Assembly: GCF_016466415.2 (NCBI RefSeq)
Contig: NZ_CP066771.1
Coordinates: 930,001-994,000 of the forward strand
From: Ralstonia pickettii
GTDB lineage: Bacteria > Pseudomonadota > Gammaproteobacteria > Burkholderiales > Burkholderiaceae
DNA length: 64,000 bases
Reading direction: 5' to 3'
The position numbers and the translations under genes are program-made. The notes under the pieces were generated by a model. That model worked only from the letters and a program-made list of their open reading frames with translations, was not told the origin of the DNA and made no database searches. The number at the start of each line of letters is the position of its first letter. Position 1 is the first letter of the stretch. Positions 9,224-19,162 of the stretch are shown here, one piece after another.

Positions 9224-9247
9224 GATGGTGATGAGAGGAATGTCGGT

Positions 9248-9988
9248 TCAGGCGATGTTGCGCAGGTCATCCAGCTCGGTCGCGCCAAAGTCGGGGCGGA
9301 CGAGGTAGGCGGCGATGCGCGCGGCGGCGTCTTGCGGCGAGACCAGCTCGCCATGCGCGTGCAGATCGCGGAAGCGCTGCACGCCGGCAAAGTCGGCGCC
9401 ACGGATGGTGCGTTGCATGTCGGTGTCGATCACGCCAGGGGCGAGTGCCACGGCGCGCACGCTCGCGTCGCCATCGGCATTGATGGCGCGCACGAACATG
9501 TCCAGCCCGGCCTTGCCGGTGCAATACGCCGCCCAGCCGGCGATCGGCCGGCGCGCGGCGCCCGACGAGATCGCCAGCACGCGGCGCTGCGCGTTCCACG
9601 GGGCGGTGCCGCGCAGCAGGGCAGCGGTCAGCGCCATCGGGCCAGCCAGGTTCAGCTGCAGATGCGGCAGCAGCGTATCGGCGCGCAGTGTGTCGACGGT
9701 GCCGATCGGCTCGACCGCGCCGGCGTTGAGCACCAGCGTCACCTTGGCAAAGGCGGGCAGGGCGGCAAGCGTCTTGGTCATCCACGCCTCGGCGGCATGC
9801 GCGTCGGACAGGTCGACCTGGTGCCAGTCGAGCGTCACGCCGGCGGCTGCCGCCTGCGCGCGCAATTCGGCGTTATCGCCGCGTGCGACGCAGATTAGGC
9901 GGTGGCCGGGTTGCATCAGCGCCTGGGCCAGCGCGGCGCCCAGGCCGCGCGAGGCACCGGTCAGGATGAACAGGGACGTGTCAGACAT
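9248..9988 (-). CDS. Short-chain dehydrogenase/reductase
   Basis: NAD(P)-dependent oxidoreductase of 246 residues. It has the cofactor motif TGASRGLG at 11-18, the NAG motif (LVLNAGAV), the catalytic Ser in ISSGAA and the YxxxK pair as YCTGK. The PGVIDTDMQ loop resembles YueD/benzil-reductase-like members, but the substrate cannot be told from sequence. It sits between prfB and lysS, with 24 bp to lysS and 25 bp from prfB, so it is probably co-transcribed. Confidence 0.85.
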   Translation of the reverse strand: MSDTSLFILTGASRGLGAALAQALMQPGHRLICVARGDNAELRAQAAAAGVTLDWHQVDLSDAHAAEAWMTKTLAALPAFAKVTLVLNAGAVEPIGTVDTLRADTLLPHLQLNLAGPMALTAALLRGTAPWNAQRRVLAISSGAARRPIAGWAAYCTGKAGLDMFVRAINADGDASVRAVALAPGVIDTDMQRTIRGADFAGVQRFRDLHAHGELVSPQDAAARIAAYLVRPDFGATELDDLRNIA

Positions 9989-10013
9989 GGCAGTCGCTCT
10001 GGTTTGGCTCGGA

Positions 10014-11118
10014 TCAGACGCCCTGCTTCAGGCTGGCCTGAATGAACGGGTCAAGGTCGCCGTCCAGCACCTTCTGCGTGTTGGAGATTTCCACGTTGGT
10101 GCGCAGATCCTTGATGCGGCTCTGGTCCAGCACGTACGAGCGGATCTGATGGCCCCAGCCCACGTCGGTCTTCGCAGCTTCCTGCGCGTCGGCGGCGGCC
10201 TGACGCTTGCGCAGCTCGTGCTCGTACAGACGCGACTTCAGCATGGTCATCGCCTCGGCGCGGTTGCGGTGCTGCGAGCGGTCGTTCTGGCACTGCACGA
10301 CGATGCCGGTGGGGATGTGCGTAATCCGCACGGCCGAATCGGTTTTGTTGATGTGCTGACCACCCGCACCCGAAGCGCGATACGTATCGACGCGCAGATC
10401 CGCGGGGTTGACCTCGATCTCGATCGAGTCATCGACTTCCGGATACACGAAGATCGACGAGAACGATGTGTGACGGCCACCCGCCGAGTCAAACGGTGAT
10501 TTGCGCACCAGACGGTGCACGCCGGTTTCGGTGCGCAGGAAGCCAAACGCGTATTCGCCCTCGACCTTGATCGACGCGCTCTTGATGCCTGCCACGTCGC
10601 CTTCGGATTCTTCCAGGACTTCGGTCTTGAAGCCCTTGCGCTCGCAATACTTCAGGTACTGGCGCAGCAGCATCGATGCCCAGTCGCACGCCTCGGTGCC
10701 GCCAGCGCCGGCCTGGATGTCGATAAAGCAGTTGGCGGCGTCCATCGGGCCGGAGAACATGCGGCGGAATTCCATGTCTTCGACAATGGCGCGCATGCCT
10801 GCGGTGTCAGCCTCGATAGCTTCGATGGTCTCGTCGTCGCCCTCTTCGCGGGCGAGCTCGAACAGTTCGGCGGCGCCGGTGAGATCTTCGTCGAGCTTGG
10901 TCAGCGCCAGCACGACGGTTTCAAGCGACTTCTTCTCGCGGCCCAACTCCTGGGCGCGTTTGGGATCGTTCCAGACCTCGGGGTTTTCGAGTTCCTTGTC
11001 GACTTCGACTAGACGTTCAGATTTGACGTCGTAGTCAAAGATACCTCCGAAGGTCGTCGGCGCGCGACTTCAGGTCGGCCAACGTGTTCTGGATGGCATT
11101 GAGGCGTTCTGCTTCCAT
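10014..11118 (-). CDS. prfB: Peptide chain release factor 2 (programmed +1 frameshift)
   Basis: RF2 reads UAA and UGA and releases the finished protein. Translation starts at ATG 11118 and reads 27 codons to an in-frame TGA (11037-11035). Skipping the T at 11037 gives a 340-codon main frame from 11036 to 10014, 367 residues in total. The shift site CTT-TGA-C is preceded by an internal GGAGG and TAT, the well-known autoregulatory layout. The main frame has the SPF specificity motif in KSPFDSAGG and the catalytic GGQ in [16 protein letters not shown] at 11152-11147 is the probable -10. Confidence 0.96.
11034..11048 (-). promoter_or_regulatory. prfB +1 frameshift signal
   Basis: On the minus strand the order is GGAGG (Shine-Dalgarno-like), TAT, CTT, TGA, C. 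The three-base spacing to the CTT slip codon is the same as in E. coli prfB. Low RF2 lets the ribosome slip forward into the main frame, so the factor controls its own synthesis. Confidence 0.92.
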
Positions 11119-11299
11119 GGTACAAAAATCCGGTCGGAAACCAGAAATTATAGCGGAATCAAGGGGTTTCTCGCCCGCATTGACCGTCGAAACGCCCATT
11201 TTCCGCGCCGGCGTGCCGGCATTTATCTGACCGCCACAGGCGTCCCGCCTGCCTTCGGTTAGCATGACGACCAGTCCACATGTCTTTTGGCGCTGTCCG

Positions 11300-12469
11300 A
11301 TGATCATCCGCTCGCTGCTCGATACCGATCTGTACAAATTCACGATGATGCAGGTGGTGCTGCATCACTTTCCCGGCGCGCATGTCGAATACCGCTTCAA
11401 GTGCCGCAACGCGGGCGTCGATCTGGTGCCGTTCATTGAGGAGATTCGCGCCGAGATCCGCCAGCTCTGCACCCTGCGCTTTACCGATGCAGAACTCGAT
11501 TACCTGCGCGGCATGCGCTTCATCAAGAGCGATTTCGTCGATTTTCTCGGGCTGTTCCATCTCAACGAGAAGTACATCGACCTGCGTCAGGCACCCAGCA
11601 ACGATGGGCAGATCGAGATCGTCATCGCGGGGCCGTGGCTGCACACGATCATGTTCGAGGTGCCCGTTCTGGCCATCGTCAACGAGGTGTTCTTCAGCCG
11701 CACGCAGACGCACCCGCAGTGGGAGGAGGGCAAACGCCGCCTGACCGACAAGCTGGCATCGCTGAAGCGCCCCGGCCTGGAAGACTGCCGCATTGCCGAC
11801 TACGGCACCCGCCGCCGTTTTTCGCACACCTGGCATGAGCATGTGCTGCTGGAGACGCATGCGCAACTCGGCGCCCAGTACGCGGGCACGAGCAACGTCT
11901 ACTTCGCCATGAAGCACGGCATGACGCCGCTGGGTACCATGGCGCATGAATACCTGCAGGCCTGCCAAGCGCTGGGTCCGCGCCTGCGCGATTCCCAGAC
12001 CTTTGCGCTGGAAACCTGGGCCAAGGAATATCGCGGCGACCTCGGCATCGCGCTGTCGGATACCTACGGCTTTGACGCCTTCCTGCGCGATTTCGACATG
12101 TTCTTCTGCAAGCTCTTCGACGGCGTTCGCCATGATTCTGGCGACCCGTTCGAGTGGGGCGAGCGCATGCTCAAGCATTACGACGACATGCGCGCCGAGC
12201 CGAAGTCCAAGGCGCTGATCTTCTCCGACAGCCTCGACATGCCGAAGGTCATCGGCCTGTATGAGCGCTTTCATGGCCGCTGCAAGCTGGCGTTTGGCGT
12301 GGGGACCAATCTGACAAACGACCTGGGCTACACGCCGCTGCAGATCGTCATCAAGATGGTCCGCTGCAATGGCCAGCCGGTGGCCAAACTGTCGGACGCG
12401 CCGGAGAAGACGATGTGCGACGATCCAGCGTACCTCACGTACCTGAAGCAGGTATTTGGCGTGCAATAA
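11300..12469 (+). CDS. pncB: Nicotinate phosphoribosyltransferase
   Basis: Converts nicotinate and PRPP to nicotinate mononucleotide in NAD salvage. Its 389 residues are the usual bacterial length. The N terminus [18 protein letters not shown] is diagnostic; the central [10 protein letters not shown] carries the histidine that is phosphorylated in this family, and [11 protein letters not shown] lies near the end. The start at 11300 is preferred to an in-frame one 36 bp upstream because of this N terminus. Divergent from prfB. Confidence 0.95.
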
Positions 12470-12558
12470 GGCTCACGCCGACGCCGAATAAGTTTCAACG
12501 GCGGGGGCGGATCGTGCAGGAAGCGGCTCGTATAATCGATCGATCTTTCGGAGCCGCC

Positions 12559-13278
12559 ATGGAATCACAACCGGACACCCCCGTCGACCCGCTCGACACC
12601 AGCCGCGCACGCGACGCTATCTTTGCGCGCATCCGCAATGCGCAGCATCGTCCCGCGCAACCGACGCAGGGTGAGCGCGATGCCGTGGCGGATTACCTCG
12701 CGCGCCATCCGGCCGGGCCGCGCCCGCCAGTGCCTGCAGATCTCGCCGCGTATTTCGCCGAGCAAGCACTGAAGATGGCTTCGACGCTGGATACGGTCGA
12801 GACGCTGTCAGACGTGCCTGGCGCTGTGGCCCGCTATCTGTCTGGCCTGAACCTCAAGCCGCAGGCGGTGGCCTGGACCACGCTGCAATCGCTGGACTGG
12901 GCTGGGGCGGGCATTGGCGTTGAGTTCCGCCCGCCCGTGCGCGAGGCGCAAGCCGACCAGGAACACGGGGATTTTGTCGGCATTACGGGTTGCTTCTGCG
13001 CGATTGCAGAGACGGGCTCGCTGATGCTGCTGTCTGGACCGGAGAACGTCGCATCAACTGCGCTACTACCCGAGACGCATATCGCCGTGGTGCCGCAGTC
13101 GCGCATCGTCGCCAATCTGGAAGACGCCTATGCGCTGATGCGCACGGAGCGCGGCGAACTGCCGCGCGCTACCAACGTCATCAGCGGGCCGTCGCGCACG
13201 GGCGATATCGAGCAGACCATCGTGCTGGGTGCACATGGCCCCTATCGCGTTCACGTGATCGTGGTGACGGCTGCCTGA
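12559..13278 (+). CDS. LUD-domain protein (LutC/YkgG family)
   Basis: A 239-residue protein ending in the LUD fold: GITGCFCAIAETGSLML, then PETHIAVVPQSRIV and the ISGPSRTGDIEQTIVLGAHGP signature. LutC works with LutA and LutB in lactate oxidation, but no lutA or lutB is next to it here, so a lactate role is unproven. The ATG at 12559 has GGAG 6 bp upstream, which decides the start over an in-frame ATG that overlaps pncB. Confidence 0.8.
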   Translation: MESQPDTPVDPLDTSRARDAIFARIRNAQHRPAQPTQGERDAVADYLARHPAGPRPPVPADLAAYFAEQALKMASTLDTVETLSDVPGAVARYLSGLNLKPQAVAWTTLQSLDWAGAGIGVEFRPPVREAQADQEHGDFVGITGCFCAIAETGSLMLLSGPENVASTALLPETHIAVVPQSRIVANLEDAYALMRTERGELPRATNVISGPSRTGDIEQTIVLGAHGPYRVHVIVVTAA

Positions 13279-13419
13279 GGCGTCGTCGTCTTGTCATTGG
13301 CCCATCAAACATCCGTGGACGTTTAGCAGGCGACAGACCTCGGGCGTTTACACTGGCGTCTTTGTTTGTGTGGCGCGGCCGCGTTTGCGGTGCGCCCCCA
13401 CGCTTAGGAGAACGCCTAC

Positions 13420-14829
13420 GTGAAACGCCTGTGGCCCCTTGTCTTCCTGTTTGTCTGTGGCCTGGCGCGCGCCGCTGATGTGAACGGCGCGGAGTTGTCC
13501 GTGCTCTGGGGTGTGCCGTTCGCGGGCATCCTGCTCTCAATCGCCATCGCACCGCTCCTCGTGCCCAAGCTGTGGCACGACCACTACGGCAAGATCGCAG
13601 CGGCTTGGGCGTTGGTGCTGCTGGTGCCTTTCGGAATGGTGTTTGGCCCGGAGGCAGCCATCGCTTCCGTCAATCACGCGGCGCTTGCCGAATACATTCC
13701 CTTCATCGCGCTGATTGCCGCTTTGTACGTTGTTGCGGGCGGCATCTGTATTCGCGGCAACCTGCATGGCACGCCAAAGCTCAATACGGGCTTGATTGCG
13801 CTTGGCACGGCGCTGGCCAGCATCATGGGGACGACTGGCGCAGCGATGCTGCTCATCCGGCCCTTGCTGCGGGCCAATGAAGCACGCCGGCATCGCGCAC
13901 ACGTTGTCGTGTTCTTCATCTTCCTGGTGGCAAATGCCGGCGGGGCGCTTACGCCCCTGGGCGATCCGCCGCTGTTCCTGGGTTTCCTGCAGGGCGTCGA
14001 TTTCTTCTGGACCACACAACATCTGTGGCGCCAGACGCTCACGATGTGGGTGCTGCTGCTGGCGATCTTCTTCGTCATCGATAGCTACTTCTATCACTCC
14101 GGCAAGGAAGAGCTGCCCAACATCACTGACGCCACGCCGGACGACGCGGGCCCGCTGCGCTTCGAAGGTAACGTCAACTTTGTGCTGCTGGCAGGCATCC
14201 TCGGCCTCGTGCTGATGAGTGGGCTGTGGAAGCCCGGCATCGTCTTCTACGTGATGGGGACGGAGGTGCTGCTGCAGAACGTGGTGCGCGATGTTGGGCT
14301 GGTGGTGATTGCGCTGCTGTCGTTGTGGCTCACGCCGGGCAGCGCGCGCGCCGGAAACGAGTTCAACTGGGAGCCCATCCTGGAAGTCGCCAAGCTGTTC
14401 GCCGGCATCTTCGTCACCATCGGGCCCGTGATTGCCATGCTCAAGGCCGGCGTGGACGGCCCGTTTGCGGGCATCGTCCATCTCGTCAACGACAGCGCGG
14501 GCCAGCCGAACAACGCGATGTACTTCTGGGCGACGGGGTTGCTATCGTCGTTTCTGGACAATGCGCCGACGTATCTGGTGTTCTTCAATACCGCTGGCGG
14601 TGACGCTTCCATGCTGATGAGCGAGGGCGCCTCCACGCTGGCCGCGATTTCCGCCGCGGCCGTCTTCATGGGCGCCAACACCTACATCGGCAACGCGCCC
14701 AACCTGATGGTGAAGGCCATTGCCGAAAGCCGCGGCTTGCAGATGCCCAGCTTCTTTGGCTACATGCTGTGGTCCGTGTGCATTCTCTTGCCGATTTTCG
14801 TTCTGATGACCTTCGTCTTCTTCCGCTAA
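13420..14829 (+). CDS. Putative sodium:proton antiporter / ion transporter superfamily protein
   Basis: Integral membrane protein of 469 residues with about 11-12 hydrophobic segments after a signal-like N terminus (MKRLWPLVFLFVCGLARAAD). Motifs such as SIMGTTGAAMLLIRPLL, ANAGGALTPLGDPPLFLGFL and SSFLDNAPTYLVFF are typical of the NhaD-like branch of the ion transporter superfamily. The GTG start at 13420 is supported by AGGAG 9 bp upstream. Transported ion is inferred from family resemblance. A hydroxyacid dehydrogenase gene follows 19 bp later. Confidence 0.7.
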   Translation: MKRLWPLVFLFVCGLARAADVNGAELSVLWGVPFAGILLSIAIAPLLVPKLWHDHYGKIAAAWALVLLVPFGMVFGPEAAIASVNHAALAEYIPFIALIAALYVVAGGICIRGNLHGTPKLNTGLIALGTALASIMGTTGAAMLLIRPLLRANEARRHRAHVVVFFIFLVANAGGALTPLGDPPLFLGFLQGVDFFWTTQHLWRQTLTMWVLLLAIFFVIDSYFYHSGKEELPNITDATPDDAGPLRFEGNVNFVLLAGILGLVLMSGLWKPGIVFYVMGTEVLLQNVVRDVGLVVIALLSLWLTPGSARAGNEFNWEPILEVAKLFAGIFVTIGPVIAMLKAGVDGPFAGIVHLVNDSAGQPNNAMYFWATGLLSSFLDNAPTYLVFFNTAGGDASMLMSEGASTLAAISAAAVFMGANTYIGNAPNLMVKAIAESRGLQMPSFFGYMLWSVCILLPIFVLMTFVFFR

Positions 14830-14848
14830 CCGAACGTGTGCTGAACGT

Positions 14849-15850
14849 ATGAAACCCGGAATCCTCGTCACCCGCGCGATGTTTCCCGAAGTGCTTGAGC
14901 GCTTGCGTGAGACCTTCGACGTGATCGACAACCAGGCGGACATCGAGTATCCGCCCGAAGCGCTCGCCGAGCGGCTGCAAGGCCGCGTAGGCCTGCTGTC
15001 CAACGCCGCCGACACGATCAACGCCGAGTTGATCAGCCGCGTGCCGACGCTGCGCGCGGTGTGCAACATGGCCGTCGGCTACAACAACTTTGACCTTGCC
15101 GCGATGACGCGCGCGGGCATCCTGGCCACCAACACGCCGGACATCCTGACTGAGACTACCGCCGACTTCGGCTGGGCCCTGCTGATGGCCGCCGCACGCC
15201 GCGTCTCCGAGTCAGAGCGCTGGCTGCGTTCAGGACAATGGAAGCGCTGGACTTACGACATGTTCCTCGGCGCCGAGGTGTATGGCAGCACGCTGGGCAT
15301 TCTCGGCATGGGCCGCATCGGCCAGGCGCTGGCGCGGCGCGCGAGCGGCTTCTCGATGCGCGTGATCTATCACAACCGCAGCCGGCTTTCGCCTGAACTC
15401 GAACAGGACACGCGCGCCACGTACGTCAGCAAGGATGAGTTGCTGAAGCAGGCAGATCATCTCGTGCTGGTGCTGCCGTATTCCAAGGAAAGCCACCACG
15501 CCATCGGTGCGGCCGAGCTGGCACAGATGAAGCCGACCGCCACGCTGGTCAATCTCGCGCGCGGCGGCATCGTTGATGACGCCGCGTTGGCGCAGGCGCT
15601 GGCGGACAAGCGCATCTTTGCGGCCGGCCTGGATGTGTACGAGGGCGAGCCTAAAGTGCATCCGGCATTGCTCAACGCTGAGCACGTCGCGCTCACGCCG
15701 CACATTGCCAGTGCCACCTTGGGCACGCGCCTCGGCATGGCCAACCTGGCCGCCGACAACTTGATCGCTGCACTCGGCTTCGGCCCGCACGCAGGGCAGC
15801 CGCCTAACTTGTTGAACCCGGACGCGCTGGCGCAGCGCGCGTCCTCCTGA
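14849..15850 (+). CDS. D-2-hydroxyacid dehydrogenase (glyoxylate/hydroxypyruvate or 2-ketogluconate reductase type)
   Basis: NAD(P)H-dependent enzyme of 333 residues that reduces small 2-keto acids. The Rossmann motif is GILGMGRIGQALARR, and the catalytic Arg, Glu and His are seen in LARGGIVDD, DVYEGEPKVH and LTPHIASAT. It resembles GhrB-like proteins, but the exact substrate is open. It lies 19 bp after the antiporter gene and 12 bp before rmuC, so the three may be one transcript. Confidence 0.85.
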   Translation: MKPGILVTRAMFPEVLERLRETFDVIDNQADIEYPPEALAERLQGRVGLLSNAADTINAELISRVPTLRAVCNMAVGYNNFDLAAMTRAGILATNTPDILTETTADFGWALLMAAARRVSESERWLRSGQWKRWTYDMFLGAEVYGSTLGILGMGRIGQALARRASGFSMRVIYHNRSRLSPELEQDTRATYVSKDELLKQADHLVLVLPYSKESHHAIGAAELAQMKPTATLVNLARGGIVDDAALAQALADKRIFAAGLDVYEGEPKVHPALLNAEHVALTPHIASATLGTRLGMANLAADNLIAALGFGPHAGQPPNLLNPDALAQRASS

Positions 15851-15862
15851 CCGAACGCTGAT

Positions 15863-17335
15863 ATGGACTGGTTGGCTTTACTGACGTTGCTGGGCATAGC
15901 TGCGGTGGCTGTGCTGTGCGTATTGATCTGGCGTGGTGTGTCTCGCCCGGCAGCAAGCGATATATCACCGATGCTCGCGACACTGCGCGATGAACTGGCG
16001 CGCGGCAATGAGCGCATCGAGCGCGAACTCCGCGGCGAAATCGCCGAGACGGCCCGCATCGGCCGCAGCGACGTCACGCAGCAACTGGGGCAGTTCCAGC
16101 AGGTGCTGGCCACGCAACTCACCAGCGTCGCCACGCTGCAGAACAACCAGATCGACACGTTCGCGCAGCAGCTCACCAAGCTGACCGAGACGAACACGCA
16201 GCAGCTCGAAGCCGTGCGCCAGAACCTGCAGCAGCAAGCTCAACAGGCGCGCGACGAGCAGGGCAACGCGCTGCGCCGCTTTGGCGAGACGATGCAGCAG
16301 CAGCTCGCCCAACTCGGCGAGGGCAACGAGCGCCGCCTGGCGGAGGTGCGTGCCACGCTGGAGCAGAAGCTCAAGGACATCGAGGCGAACAATGCGACCA
16401 AGCTCGACGAGATGCGCCGCACGGTCGACGAAAAGCTGCACGCCACCCTGGAGCAGCGTCTGGGCGAATCGTTCAAGCTGGTGTCGGACCGGCTGGAGCA
16501 GGTGCATCGCGGCCTGGGCGAAATGCAGGCGCTGGCGCAGGGCGTGGGAGACCTGAAGAAGGTGCTGACCAACGTGAAGACGCGCGGTACCTGGGGCGAA
16601 GTCCAGCTGGAGATGCTGCTGGAGCAGATGCTCACGCCCGAGCAGTACGACAAGAACGTCGAGACCGTGCACGGTACGGGTGCGCGCGTGGAGTTCGCCA
16701 TCCGCCTGCCCGGCAAGACCGATGCCGATCACGATGCAACGGTCTGGCTGCCGATCGACGCCAAATTCCCGAAAGAGCAGTACGAGCGCCTGCTCGACGC
16801 ACAGGAGCGGGCCGACGCCGACGCAGCCGCCGCTGCCAGCCGCGAGCTGGAAGTCGCGGTGCGCAAGGAGGCCCAGACGATCCACGAGAAGTACATTGCG
16901 CCGCCGGCCACGACCGACTTCGCCATCCTGTTCCTTCCTACCGAGGGACTCTACGCTGAAGTGCTGCGCCGTCCGGGCCTGACCGACGAGTTGCAGCGCA
17001 AGTTCCGCGTGACGGTGGCGGGTCCGACCACGCTCACCGCGATCCTCAACAGCCTGCAGATGGGCTTCCGAACGCTGGCGCTGGAGAAGCGCTCCAGCGA
17101 AGTCTGGCAGGTGCTCGGTGCCGTGAAGAGCGAGTTCGGAAAGTTTGGCGACGTGCTGGCCGCGACGAAGAAGACGCTGGAGCGCGCCGTCAGCAATATC
17201 GAGCAGGCCGAGGTGCGGACGCGCCAGATGAACCGCAAGCTCAAGGCGGTGGAGGCGTTGCCGAGCGATTCTGCGCAGAGCGTGCTGGGGCTCGAGTCCA
17301 CTGTGTCGCCGGACGAGGAAACCGAATCCGAGTAA
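15863..17335 (+). CDS. rmuC: DNA recombination protein RmuC
   Basis: A 490-residue protein with an N-terminal membrane anchor (about 3-23), a long coiled coil (35-230, rich in Gln, Glu and Arg) and the RmuC nuclease-like domain. The domain is marked by VKTRGTWGEVQLEMLLEQML, the IDAKFPKEQYERLL patch and PTTLTAILNSLQMGFRTLAL. RmuC limits inversions between short repeats in E. coli; the biochemical role is not settled. A terminator follows. Confidence 0.92.
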   Translation: MDWLALLTLLGIAAVAVLCVLIWRGVSRPAASDISPMLATLRDELARGNERIERELRGEIAETARIGRSDVTQQLGQFQQVLATQLTSVATLQNNQIDTFAQQLTKLTETNTQQLEAVRQNLQQQAQQARDEQGNALRRFGETMQQQLAQLGEGNERRLAEVRATLEQKLKDIEANNATKLDEMRRTVDEKLHATLEQRLGESFKLVSDRLEQVHRGLGEMQALAQGVGDLKKVLTNVKTRGTWGEVQLEMLLEQMLTPEQYDKNVETVHGTGARVEFAIRLPGKTDADHDATVWLPIDAKFPKEQYERLLDAQERADADAAAAASRELEVAVRKEAQTIHEKYIAPPATTDFAILFLPTEGLYAEVLRRPGLTDELQRKFRVTVAGPTTLTAILNSLQMGFRTLALEKRSSEVWQVLGAVKSEFGKFGDVLAATKKTLERAVSNIEQAEVRTRQMNRKLKAVEALPSDSAQSVLGLESTVSPDEETESE

Positions 17336-17370
17336 GGCCGGGCCGGATAGGTCATCGGCATCAGCAAAAG

Positions 17371-17399
17371 AAAAGGGGCGGATATTTCCGCCCCTTTTT
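17371..17399. terminator. Bidirectional terminator after rmuC
   Basis: A 12-bp stem, AAAAGGGGCGGA with TCCGCCCCTTTT, has a TATT loop. With A and T runs on either side it can stop both rmuC and the convergent small membrane gene. Confidence 0.88.
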
Positions 17400-17419
17400 C
17401 TTGAACCGCACAGCCGCGA

Positions 17420-17698
17420 TCAGGCTTCTTCCGGCACGTCGCGCAGCAGGATTTCGATGCCGCCAAAGCGCTCGGCAACCCAGTTATAGGCATGGCAGGC
17501 CAGCCACAGTGCGCCAAAACCGACCAGGGCGTTGAGGATCAGGCCGCTGAGCACGACGATCGTCGGCAGTTCACCATAGCGGACGAAGCCCACGAAGAAG
17601 AACAGTCCCACGACCGGCAGCGAGAAACAGAGGTACACCAGTACCAGCGCGCGGGCGGTATGGGCCGGGTGAAGATACGCAATCTCCTTGGTCATCAT
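17420..17698 (-). CDS. Small membrane protein of unknown function
   Basis: A 92-residue protein with two membrane segments (about residues 16-38 and 46-69) followed by a short charged tail. I do not recognise a named family. It starts at one of two adjacent ATG codons (17698 or 17695). It stands alone between the rmuC terminator and the moeA terminator, so it has its own promoter. Confidence 0.6.
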   Translation of the reverse strand: MMTKEIAYLHPAHTARALVLVYLCFSLPVVGLFFFVGFVRYGELPTIVVLSGLILNALVGFGALWLACHAYNWVAERFGGIEILLRDVPEEA

Positions 17699-17791
17699 GG
17701 CAGTGCTCAGGCTCAAATCCGAAACAATCAAACTGGCGCAGAGTGTAGCGAATCGACTGATGCACCGATACCCGCAGCCCGGAGGTGACGC

Positions 17792-17823
17792 AAAAAACCG
17801 ACAGCATGCGGTGTTGCTGTCGG
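17792..17823 (-). terminator. Terminator of the moaA-mobA-moeA operon
   Basis: A 9-bp stem, CCGACAGCA (17798-17806) with TGCTGTCGG (17815-17823), and six A residues at 17792-17797 give a U-tract on the minus strand, 27 bp after the moeA stop. Confidence 0.85.
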
Positions 17824-17849
17824 CACAAAAGCCGCCGTTGCCACGCCGC

Positions 17850-19130
17850 CTAGACGAGGCCGTCGAACAGCAAGACCTGCACGGCGTCGCCGGCGTTGAC
17901 CTGACCCTGTTCGTGAGCGAGCACGACGAAGCAATTTGCTTCGCTCATGGAACGCAGCACGCCCGACCCTTGCTGGCCGGTGAGGCGGACTTCGAGCTGG
18001 CCGCGATCGTTCAGGGCGGCGATTGCGCGCTGATATTCCGTACGCCCGGGCCGCTTGCGGATCGGGGTGGCGCTCACGGCCGGCACCAACGGTGCGCCGG
18101 CGTCGGTGGCGCCCATCATGCGCAGCAGCGCACCGCGCACGAAGTGATAGAACGTCACCATCACCGCCACTGGGTTGCCGGGCAAGCCAAAAAGGAACGC
18201 ACTGCGGCCATTTGACGCGATGCGTCCGAACGCCATCGGCCGGCCCGGGCGCATGGCGATCTTCCAGAACGTTACGTCGCCGAGCTTAGCCATCATCTGT
18301 TTGGTGAAGTCTGCTTCGCCGACCGAGACACCACCCGAAGTGATGATCGCATCGGCGTTTTCAGCGGCGGTGCGGAAGGCGGCTTCGAGCGCCGCCGGGT
18401 TGTCGCGTACAACGCCCATGTCGAGCAGGTCCACACCCAGGCGCGAAAGCATGCCGTGCAGCGTGTAGCGGTTGGAATCGTACACACAGCCGGCGTCAAG
18501 CGGTTCGCCAATGGAGCGCAACTCGTCGCCGGTCGAGAAGAACGCCACGCGCAGCTTGCGGCGCACCGACACTTCGGCGATGCCGAGCGAGGCGAGCAGA
18601 CCGATATCTGCAGGGCGCAGCGTTCGGCCGGCGGACAGCGCGGCGCTGCCACGCGCGAGGTCTTCGCCGCGCAGACGGCGGTTGTCGCCGGTGCGCACGG
18701 CATCGCGAGCAAAGCGAACGGTATCGGCATCGCCTTGCGTGAATTCCTGTGGAATGACCGTATCGCAGCCGGCCGGCATGACGGCACCGGTCATCACGCG
18801 CACGGCTTCGCCTGCGCTGGGTGCACCATCAAAGGAGGCACCCGCATACGCCGTGCCGATCACGCGCAAGGAGATTTCGCCCGCATGGCCTGCAAGTTCT
18901 GCACTGGCGAAGGCGAAACCGTCCATCGCCGAATTGTCGTGCGAAGGCACGTCGATGGACGACAGCACGTCTTCGACCAGCACGCGATCGAGCGCACTGC
19001 GGATGGGCACGCGGGCAACGCCGCTTACGGGCTGCACGAAGTCGCGCATGATGGCTTGCGCTTGCGCGACGGGCAGGGCATTCGGATCGTAATCGGACAG
19101 ACACGAAACGACGGAGGCAAGGGTGGTCAT
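17850..19130 (-). CDS. moeA: Molybdopterin molybdotransferase MoeA
   Basis: Inserts molybdate into adenylated molybdopterin, the last step of cofactor synthesis. At 426 residues the length is normal. Seen are SIDVPSHDNSAMDGFAF near residue 60, the MoCF-binding core TSGGVSVGEADF and FGLPGNPVAVMV, and the C-terminal domain IV. Third gene of a moaA-mobA-moeA operon. Confidence 0.95.
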   Translation of the reverse strand: MTTLASVVSCLSDYDPNALPVAQAQAIMRDFVQPVSGVARVPIRSALDRVLVEDVLSSIDVPSHDNSAMDGFAFASAELAGHAGEISLRVIGTAYAGASFDGAPSAGEAVRVMTGAVMPAGCDTVIPQEFTQGDADTVRFARDAVRTGDNRRLRGEDLARGSAALSAGRTLRPADIGLLASLGIAEVSVRRKLRVAFFSTGDELRSIGEPLDAGCVYDSNRYTLHGMLSRLGVDLLDMGVVRDNPAALEAAFRTAAENADAIITSGGVSVGEADFTKQMMAKLGDVTFWKIAMRPGRPMAFGRIASNGRSAFLFGLPGNPVAVMVTFYHFVRGALLRMMGATDAGAPLVPAVSATPIRKRPGRTEYQRAIAALNDRGQLEVRLTGQQGSGVLRSMSEANCFVVLAHEQGQVNAGDAVQVLLFDGLV

Positions 19131-19162
19131 GACGTCGATGAGGGATCGGTGGCGTTGGCGTT

